A stretch of 20,539 nt of DNA from a virus: the IMG/VR virus record IMGVR_UViG_3300028025_000978, positions 1-20,539 of that record. One strand, written 5' to 3'. Below the pieces are notes generated by a model. The model was not told the origin of the DNA, searched no databases, and saw only the letters and a list, made by a program, of their open reading frames with translations. Shown piece by piece: positions 15,825 through 20,539 of the stretch (position 1 is its first letter; each line of letters starts with the position of its first letter). A program made the translations under genes and the position numbers.

Positions 15825-15849
15825 CAAATAACGCTATGCCTGCTAAACT
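15821..15849 (+). promoter_or_regulatory. Sigma70-like promoter before HTH/terminase block
   Basis: TTGACA (15821-15826), a 17-nt spacer and TAAACT (15844-15849) with TGC before it (TGCTAAACT). Transcription would begin near 15856, which is downstream of ATG 15836 but upstream of the in-frame ATG 15869. The element shares TTGACAAAT and TGCTAAACTA with the ssb promoter candidate at 7727-7756. Confidence 0.5.
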
Positions 15850-15991
15850 ATATACATCAGAAGTCTATATGCGTAAGCGTTATCTTATGGATAAGAAGAC
15901 TCCAGAAGAGATTGCAAAGGAATGCGGAGCCAGTGTTGAGACTATCTACGTATACCTTGCTAAATTTGGATTAAGGAAGTCTAAAAGATGA
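15836..15991 (+). CDS. Small helix-turn-helix protein
   Basis: 51 residues from ATG 15836, or 40 from the internal ATG 15869 if the overlapping promoter is the main one. The segment MDKKTPEEIAKECGASVETI then YVYLAKFGLRK is a clean homeodomain-like HTH: helix 'EIAKECG', turn 'AS', recognition helix 'ETIYVYLAKFGL'. Such minimal HTH proteins in phages act as repressors, activators or terminase/DNA-packaging helpers. Its TGA overlaps the next ATG (ATGA). Position before the terminase genes suggests control of, or participation in, packaging; this is inference. Real but easy to miss because of its length. Confidence 0.6.
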   Translation: MPAKLYTSEVYMRKRYLMDKKTPEEIAKECGASVETIYVYLAKFGLRKSKR

Positions 15992-16122
15992 ATAAAATAA
16001 AAAGAATTATTTTTATATTGTCATTGGCTGCAGCAGCAGGCATAACATATACAATAGTTGCATTAAAAAATATTCCAGAATCATTTGACTGGAGTCTAGA
16101 GGAAGAGGAAGATGATGAGTGA
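15988..16122 (+). CDS. Single-pass membrane microprotein
   Basis: 44 residues from ATG 15988, overlapping the HTH stop (ATGA) and overlapped in turn by the DUF3310 gene. A basic N-terminus (MNKIKR) precedes one hydrophobic segment (residues ~7-26: IIFILSLAAAAGITYTIVAL), then a short acidic tail (DWSLEEEEDDE). The charge pattern predicts N-in, C-out insertion, or an uncleaved signal anchor. No lysis motif is evident. Possible roles include a holin-like, superinfection-exclusion or host-envelope protein; none can be chosen from sequence. Part of its acidic tail coding sequence doubles as the ribosome site of the next gene. Confidence 0.55.
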   Translation: MNKIKRIIFILSLAAAAGITYTIVALKNIPESFDWSLEEEEDDE

Positions 16123-16357
16123 TAATCTTCACATCACTGTTGATCAAGTAAATCATCCTGCACATTACACAACAGATCCTTCTGGTGTTGAATGTATTCA
16201 GATTACTAGACATAGAAATTTTAATATTGGAAATGCTTTTAAGTATTTGTGGAGAGCAGGACTTAAGGATGAAGCAAAAACCATTCAAGATTTAGAAAAG
16301 GCCATCTTTTATATTAAAGATGAAATAAATAGACTAGAGGGAAAGTATGTCAACTGA
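16115..16357 (+). CDS. DUF3310 protein
   Basis: 80 residues from ATG 16115 (GAGG at 16105-16108, 6 nt upstream; ATG 16112 is an alternative). VNHPAHYTTDPSGVECIQIT, then NIGNAFKYLWRAGLK and TIQDLEKAIFYIKDEI reproduce the hallmark NHP.HY...iEci...GNa.KYl.RaG.K...DL.KA..Y pattern of DUF3310. These small proteins are widespread in phages and sometimes annotated as nucleotide-kinase-like, but their function is not established. It ends inside the first codons of the small terminase gene. Confidence 0.85.
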   Translation: MSDNLHITVDQVNHPAHYTTDPSGVECIQITRHRNFNIGNAFKYLWRAGLKDEAKTIQDLEKAIFYIKDEINRLEGKYVN

Positions 16358-16883
16358 GGCAGAACTTATTCAACATCTTGATGAAGTTAATCAAGTGGTT
16401 ACAGAATACCTCAAGGGTAATGATCCTACAGTTATTTCTAAAGAACTAGACATTCCAAGAACTCGTGTTGTATCTTTAATTAATGAGTGGAAGGTTATGG
16501 CATCTGCTAATGATGCTATTCGTGCCCGTGCAAAAGAGGCATTAGTCGGTGCTGACACACACTATACAAAGTTAATTACAAAGGCTTACGAAGTCATTGA
16601 TGAGGCAAGCCTATCAACAAACCTTACAGCAAAGACTGCTGGAATTAAATTAGTTTTAGATATTGAGTCAAGAAGAATTGATATGCTGCAAAAGGCTGGG
16701 CTTCTTGAGAACAAAGAACTTGCAGAAGAAATGATTGAAATTGAAAGACGACAAGAGGTTCTTGTTGGAATCCTAAGAGATATTGCTTCAGAGCATCCAG
16801 AAGTCCGTGACATTATCATGAAAAGACTTTCTGCTATTGCAAAAGAAGGAGAAGTGATTACAGTTGTCCACGATGTTCAATGA
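16347..16883 (+). CDS. terS: Terminase small subunit-like protein
   Basis: 178 residues from ATG 16347 with GAGGGA (16337-16342). The N-terminal region carries a HTH (residues ~25-48, NDPTVISKELDIPRTRVVSL), followed by long helices (AGIKLVLDIESRRIDMLQKA, EEMIEIERRQEVLVGILRDI) suited to ring oligomerisation. A small, HTH-plus-helical protein directly upstream of and overlapping the large terminase is the usual arrangement. It would recognise the packaging site and regulate the motor. Assignment rests on architecture and position; sequence similarity in small terminases is typically low. Confidence 0.75.
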   Translation: MSTEAELIQHLDEVNQVVTEYLKGNDPTVISKELDIPRTRVVSLINEWKVMASANDAIRARAKEALVGADTHYTKLITKAYEVIDEASLSTNLTAKTAGIKLVLDIESRRIDMLQKAGLLENKELAEEMIEIERRQEVLVGILRDIASEHPEVRDIIMKRLSAIAKEGEVITVVHDVQ

Positions 16884-18648
16884 TTTTCTTGAGGTATTAA
16901 AAGAGAATCACTTTGTTGAAACCCCAGTTGACGTAAAGACATTTGTCCAGTCACCTGATTATCTTGGTCAACCACTTTTATCTGATATCCAGTACGAAAT
17001 TGTTGAGGCAATGAGCCAGATCTATCGTAAAGAAGATTTGATAGACATCATGGGAGATGTTGAAGGAAATAAACACTTTAGTAAGTACACCAAAAATGAA
17101 TTAATCCTTCAACTTGGCAAGGGTAGTGGTAAAGATTTTATCTCAACAGTAGCCTGTGCATATGTAGTATATAAACTATTATGTCTTAAAGACCCTGCAA
17201 TTTATTATGGTAAGCCTGCAGGAGATGCCATTGATATTATCAACGTTGCTGTTAACGCACAGCAGGCAAAGAACGTTTTCTTTAAAGGTTTTAAAACAAA
17301 GATTGAGAAGTCACCTTGGTTTGCTGGAAAGTATAATGCAAAGGCTGACTCAATTGAGTTTGACAAAGCCATTACTGTTTACTCTGGACACTCAGAAAGA
17401 GAATCTCATGAGGGTTTAAACTTACTTATGGCAGTACTTGATGAGATTTCTGGTTTTGCAAGTGAGGTTGTATCTGGAAATGAACAAGGAAAGACTGCCG
17501 ATAATATCTATAAAGCATTTCGTGGAACTGTAGACTCTCGTTTTCCAGATCTTGGTAAAGTAGTTTTGCTTTCTTTCCCACGATATCAAGGTGACTTTAT
17601 TTCTCAGCGATACGAATCTGTTATTGCTGACAAAGAAACTATTGAAAGAACACACACATTTATTATGAATGAAGATTTGCCACACGACGATCCAGGCAAT
17701 CAATTTCAAATTTCCTGGGATGAAGATAATATACTTCAATACAAAATTCCAAGGGTATATGCATTTAAAAGACCTACGTGGGAAGTAAACCCAACCCGTA
17801 AGATAGAAGACTTTAAACTAGCCTTCTATACAGACCTTGGTGATGCTATGATGCGTTTTGCATGTATGCCAACTTATTCCTCTGATGCTTTCTTTAAACA
17901 GATTGACAAAGTTGAGAAGTGTATGAACACTAGAAACCCACTAGACTCGTTTAGAAGGTTTGACGAAACCTTTGTACCAGACCCAGAAAAAACATATTAT
18001 ATTCATGCTGACCTTGCACAAAAACACGATAAGTGTGCGGTAGCAATTGCTCACGTAGACAAGTGGGTAAATATCCAGGTAATTAAAGACTACGAACAAG
18101 TAGCACCAATTGTAGTAGTAGATGCAGTTGCATGGTGGGAGCCAAGAGCAGAAGGCCCAGTTAATCTATCTGAAGTTAAGCAATGGATTATGAACCTACG
18201 CAGACAAGGGTTTAATATTGGAATGGTTTCATTTGACCGTTGGCAATCATTTGATATTCAAAATGAGTTGCAAGCAGTTGGAATTAGGACTGAGACTGTC
18301 TCTGTTGCCAAGAAGCACTACGAGGATCTGGCTATGATGATTTACGAAGAGCGTGTTTCTATTCCAAGAATCCCTATCCTGTTAGAAGAAATGTCAGAAC
18401 TTAAAATTATGAAGGGTAATCGTGTTGATCACCCACGTAAAAAATCTAAGGACTTGGCAGATGCTGTAACTGGAGCGGTATTTGGAGCAATATCACACAC
18501 ACCAAAGAATAATAATACTGAGATAGATGTCCATACCTGGTCTTCTTCTGCACGAGTTGCAGAGAAAGACAGGGGTATGGTAGAATTAGATAATCGGAAA
18601 ATGCCTGACGATGTTAGGGATTTTTTAGACGGCTTTAACTTAATTTAA
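16864..18648 (+). CDS. terL: Terminase large subunit
   Basis: 594 residues from TTG 16864 (GAAGGAGAAG at 16845-16854) or 591 from ATG 16873. Residue numbers here use ATG 16873. The ATPase has Walker A LGKGSGKD with K87 and Walker B LLMAVLDEIS with D190-E191. The RNase H-like nuclease shows D380 (YIHADLAQ), D455 (VSFDRWQS) and D527/D530 (DLADAVTG). Both halves look intact, so motor and cutting activities are expected. It packages the genome into preformed heads; portal and head genes are normally just downstream but are replaced here, within the window, by two exported proteins. Confidence 0.95.
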   Translation: MSTMFNDFLEVLKENHFVETPVDVKTFVQSPDYLGQPLLSDIQYEIVEAMSQIYRKEDLIDIMGDVEGNKHFSKYTKNELILQLGKGSGKDFISTVACAYVVYKLLCLKDPAIYYGKPAGDAIDIINVAVNAQQAKNVFFKGFKTKIEKSPWFAGKYNAKADSIEFDKAITVYSGHSERESHEGLNLLMAVLDEISGFASEVVSGNEQGKTADNIYKAFRGTVDSRFPDLGKVVLLSFPRYQGDFISQRYESVIADKETIERTHTFIMNEDLPHDDPGNQFQISWDEDNILQYKIPRVYAFKRPTWEVNPTRKIEDFKLAFYTDLGDAMMRFACMPTYSSDAFFKQIDKVEKCMNTRNPLDSFRRFDETFVPDPEKTYYIHADLAQKHDKCAVAIAHVDKWVNIQVIKDYEQVAPIVVVDAVAWWEPRAEGPVNLSEVKQWIMNLRRQGFNIGMVSFDRWQSFDIQNELQAVGIRTETVSVAKKHYEDLAMMIYEERVSIPRIPILLEEMSELKIMKGNRVDHPRKKSKDLADAVTGAVFGAISHTPKNNNTEIDVHTWSSSARVAEKDRGMVELDNRKMPDDVRDFLDGFNLI

Positions 18649-18690
18649 CTTTCTGGTCATGGGATCAGATAAAACTAACAAGGAGAAAGA

Positions 18691-19818
18691 ATGAATTCAT
18701 TCAAGAAAATCGCACTAGCCATGGTTGCAGCCATGACTTTGGGCACAATCGTAGCAACACCTGCAAGTGCTGCTGTAATGACAGTCGCTGTATCATTGGA
18801 TTCTGTAGCAAACACTACAGCATCAGCAATTGCTACACCTGCTGCATTGCCAGTTCCTGCAGATAACTCAGTTGACGCTGCTGACGCACTTAAGTTCGTA
18901 GCAACAGTAGATGCTGGAACATCAGTAACAGCAGTTGCAACAAACGCAACAATCGTGTCTGCACTACACACAACCGCTGCACCAGTAGGAGCAACTTCAG
19001 GATCATCATCTTTGACAATTGCAACTGGTACAGGAACAACTGCAACATTTTATGTCTACACAAAGACAACAGCAATTGGTACAGTAACAATTACTAACCA
19101 AGGTACAACTTTTACATACTATGTACAGGGAACTGCGGGTAAGATTAATAATCTAACAGTATCGGCTCCTGCAAACGGTGCTGCTGGTACAAAGCAGGAC
19201 GTTCTAGTTACAGCAACAGACGTATTTGGAAACAAGGTTTCTGGTAAGTCAATCACTGCAACTGTATTTGCTGCAACAGCAACAGTTGACACAGCAACAG
19301 TATCAACTGGTGCAACACTTTCAGATTTTGGAGTTGCAAAGTTTAGCGCAACACTTCCAGCAACTGGAACACGTTCACTAATTATGTTTGCTCCAACAAC
19401 TTCAACAGATGCTGCATCTGCAGATGTAGTTGGTCTAACTGCTCGTACTCTTGCACCATTTGCAGAAATTGCAGTTCGTGATCTAGTATCAGAACTTGCT
19501 GCTGAAAAGGCTGCAAAGGATGCAGCAATCGCTGCGAAGGCTGTTGCAGATGCTGCAGTTGTAAAGGCTGCTGCTGATGCAGTTGCTGCTAAGGCTGCTT
19601 CAGATGCTGCTCTTGTAGCAGAAAAGGCTGCTTCAGCAAAGGCACTAGCAGATGCAAAGGTTGCTTCAGATGCAGCACTTGCTGCTAAGGATGCAGTAAT
19701 TGCTAAGTTGACTGCAGACAATGCAGCAACATTGGCAAAGATCAAGGCATCATTTAATGCACTTGCCAAGCAGTGGAACACAAAGAATCCAAAGGCAAAG
19801 GTTGCTCTACTTAAGTAA
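18691..19818 (+). CDS. Exported Ala-rich Ig-like/coiled-coil protein
   Basis: 375 residues from ATG 18691 with AAGGAGA (18680-18686). A signal peptide (residues 1-27; basic MNSFKK, hydrophobic core ALAMVAAMTLGTIVA, cleavage after PASA) is clear. Residues ~28-150 are Thr/Ala/Val-rich beta strands; ~151-250 resemble a bacterial Ig-like (Big_1 type) domain, with VLVTATDVFGNKVSGK. Residues ~264-345 are an Ala/Lys/Asp-rich helix of repeats starting with KA or KV, and the end is basic. Nearly all lysines use AAG. It sits behind the large terminase and is closed by a terminator. It could be a host-derived surface protein, a secreted phage product or a virion component; no family is certain. Confidence 0.7.
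   Translation: MNSFKKIALAMVAAMTLGTIVATPASAAVMTVAVSLDSVANTTASAIATPAALPVPADNSVDAADALKFVATVDAGTSVTAVATNATIVSALHTTAAPVGATSGSSSLTIATGTGTTATFYVYTKTTAIGTVTITNQGTTFTYYVQGTAGKINNLTVSAPANGAAGTKQDVLVTATDVFGNKVSGKSITATVFAATATVDTATVSTGATLSDFGVAKFSATLPATGTRSLIMFAPTTSTDAASADVVGLTARTLAPFAEIAVRDLVSELAAEKAAKDAAIAAKAVADAAVVKAAADAVAAKAASDAALVAEKAASAKALADAKVASDAALAAKDAVIAKLTADNAATLAKIKASFNALAKQWNTKNPKAKVALLK
19507..19690 (+). repeat. Degenerate Ala-rich coding repeat
   Basis: Units beginning K(A/V)(A/V)..DA start at residues 273, 283, 292, 301, 312 and 323 of the exported protein (nt 19507, 19537, 19564, 19591, 19624, 19657). The last three starts are exactly 33 nt apart, an 11-residue period. A 25-nt segment at 19591-19615 matches 19657-19681 with three mismatches. 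Confidence 0.6.
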
Positions 19819-19835
19819 CCAAAACCTAAAAGTTT

Positions 19836-19867
19836 GGGAGTCAGGAAACTGGCTCCCTTTCTTTTTG
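19836..19867 (+). terminator. Rho-independent terminator
   Basis: GGGAGTCA (19836-19843), loop GGAAAC, then TGGCTCCC (19850-19857): an 8-bp stem with one G-T pair, followed by TTTCTTTTTG. It lies 18 nt after the stop of the Ala-rich exported gene and is the only strong terminator I see in the window. Confidence 0.85.
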
Positions 19868-19890
19868 TCTATATGTCTAACTGAATAATT

Positions 19891-19899
19891 TGATATAAT
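19891..19899 (+). promoter_or_regulatory. Extended -10 promoter for last gene
   Basis: TGATATAAT with no good -35 at normal spacing. It lies in the intergenic gap between the terminator and the final gene, and the string TTTGATATAATA also occurs at the promoter candidate near 3955. Transcription near 19906 would leave AGGAGAG as a very short leader. Confidence 0.5.
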
Positions 19900-19921
19900 A
19901 GGCAAGAGGAGAGTCCACCAC

Positions 19922-20539
19922 TTGAATAAACTCTTGCGTATATTTACAGTTTTATTACTTGCTTTTGGATGGTTATTTATAGCACCAACAGAGGCTAATT
20001 CTGACGACCCTCTAACAGTTGCAGCCCAAAAGATTCAAAACCTTAATAGTGCAGTAGATAAATTAGACTACAAAGACGGTTTAATAGGCATGATTGACAT
20101 AGCAGAGAACAAGTTTATGTATGCTAAAAATCTGCGGGATGTCAGAGATGATGCTCAAGAAGACTATGAAGATGCAGTAGAGGCAGAAGAGTTAGCCTTA
20201 GATGCAGTAGAACTTGCCCAGTCAAATGTAGATGGCCAGACAGTAACAGTAGAACTTGCCCTTGATCATAAAGAAGATGCCCTGCAAGACAAGAATGATG
20301 CACAGGATGCTCTCAACATAGCCAACATCAACCTTCAAACAGCACAATCAAATATGCAATCTGCTGGAGGGCAAGGTTTGGCATATACCGTTTATCATTT
20401 GACAAGAACATTTCCTGGTATAGCAACTCCAAGTGGAGTCATTTGTTCTGGCACTTGGAACTCAAACTCTATGCAACTTCCTGTTTGTGGCAATAGATAT
20501 GAAAATTTTGTAGTTAAATTTACTGGACAGATAACAGTT
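19922..20539 (+). CDS. Exported coiled-coil protein (3' partial)
   Basis: 206 residues are visible from TTG 19922, 8 nt after AAGAGGAGAG (19904-19913); the frame is still open at the window end. A signal peptide is clear (MNKLLRIFTVLLLAFGWLFI, cleavage probably after PTEA, residue 25). Residues ~30-145 are acidic, Ala/Gln/Asp-rich helix predicted to coil (DDAQEDYEDAVEAEELALDA). From G152 a beta domain begins (GLAYTVYHLTRTFPG, VICSGTWNSN, LPVCGNRYENF) with two Cys that could pair. The start of this domain is faintly like PA14-type carbohydrate-binding modules, a weak call. Together with the gene before it, it forms a pair of exported proteins where head genes would be expected. Confidence 0.65.
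   Translation, partial: MNKLLRIFTVLLLAFGWLFIAPTEANSDDPLTVAAQKIQNLNSAVDKLDYKDGLIGMIDIAENKFMYAKNLRDVRDDAQEDYEDAVEAEELALDAVELAQSNVDGQTVTVELALDHKEDALQDKNDAQDALNIANINLQTAQSNMQSAGGQGLAYTVYHLTRTFPGIATPSGVICSGTWNSNSMQLPVCGNRYENFVVKFTGQITV

Noticed and set aside
18675-18971. 98-codon - strand frame over the signal-peptide region
   Set aside because: Shadow of the + strand coding sequence with no supporting signals; no other gene is on the - strand.
19119-19781. 220-codon open frame on the - strand opposite the Ala-rich gene
   Set aside because: It follows from the GCN-rich codon repeats of the + strand gene; composition is meaningless Ala/Ser runs with no ribosome site or partner genes.
1-20539. tRNA genes
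   Set aside because: Gaps between genes are mostly under 50 bp (the largest about 100 bp, holding the terminator and promoter), so there is no room for one; no cloverleaf pattern was noticed.

Overview
The window looks like about 20.5 kb of a double-stranded DNA tailed-phage genome. It is densely packed and AT-rich, and every gene I support is on the + strand. Most genes overlap or lie within about 25 bp of each other (ATGA, TAATG and GTG junctions), and no gene-free stretch exceeds 300 bp. The host cannot be read directly. A low-GC actinobacterium (for example freshwater Nanopelagicales/acI) is a reasonable inference from three things: the SSB and DnaE set resembles that of actinobacteriophages as I recall them, the DnaE has a complete PHP site, and the Ala-rich exported protein has an actinobacterial-type signal peptide. 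This needs a database search.

Left part (1-4421), tail/adsorption module: the end of a large minor tail protein with a lectin-like beta domain, a linker-rich structural protein, a tail-fibre-like protein, a fibronectin-III-like beta protein and a small tail-tip-like protein. A zinc-ribbon microprotein and a MerR/excisionase-type DNA-binding protein mark the boundary (4423-5099).

Middle part (5118-15824), replication and recombination module: a small acidic protein, a possible helicase loader, DnaB-type helicase, short DnaG-type primase, single-strand binding protein, a full-length DnaE polymerase, a RecA/UvsX recombinase with a variant Walker A, a small PD-(D/E)XK nuclease, a Cas4/RecB-like nuclease with a four-Cys cluster, a RuvC-like resolvase, small zinc proteins and unknowns. 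Together these supply most of a replisome (helicase, primase, SSB, polymerase) plus strand exchange and junction processing. No sliding clamp, clamp loader or separate proofreading exonuclease is in the window.

Right part (15836-20539): a 51-residue HTH protein and a 44-residue membrane protein (both very small), a DUF3310 protein, then small and large terminase subunits. After the terminase, where portal/head genes would usually follow, come two genes with signal peptides. The first is an Ala-rich Ig-like plus coiled-coil protein closed by a clear terminator. The second is a coiled-coil protein with its own promoter that runs off the window end.

Regulation visible in the sequence: several sigma70-like promoters with recurring extended -10 elements (TGATATAAT, TGCTAAACT, TGCTATACT) and one rho-independent terminator. 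The ssb gene and the Ala-rich exported gene use AAG for nearly every lysine while other genes favour AAA, which suggests selection for high expression.
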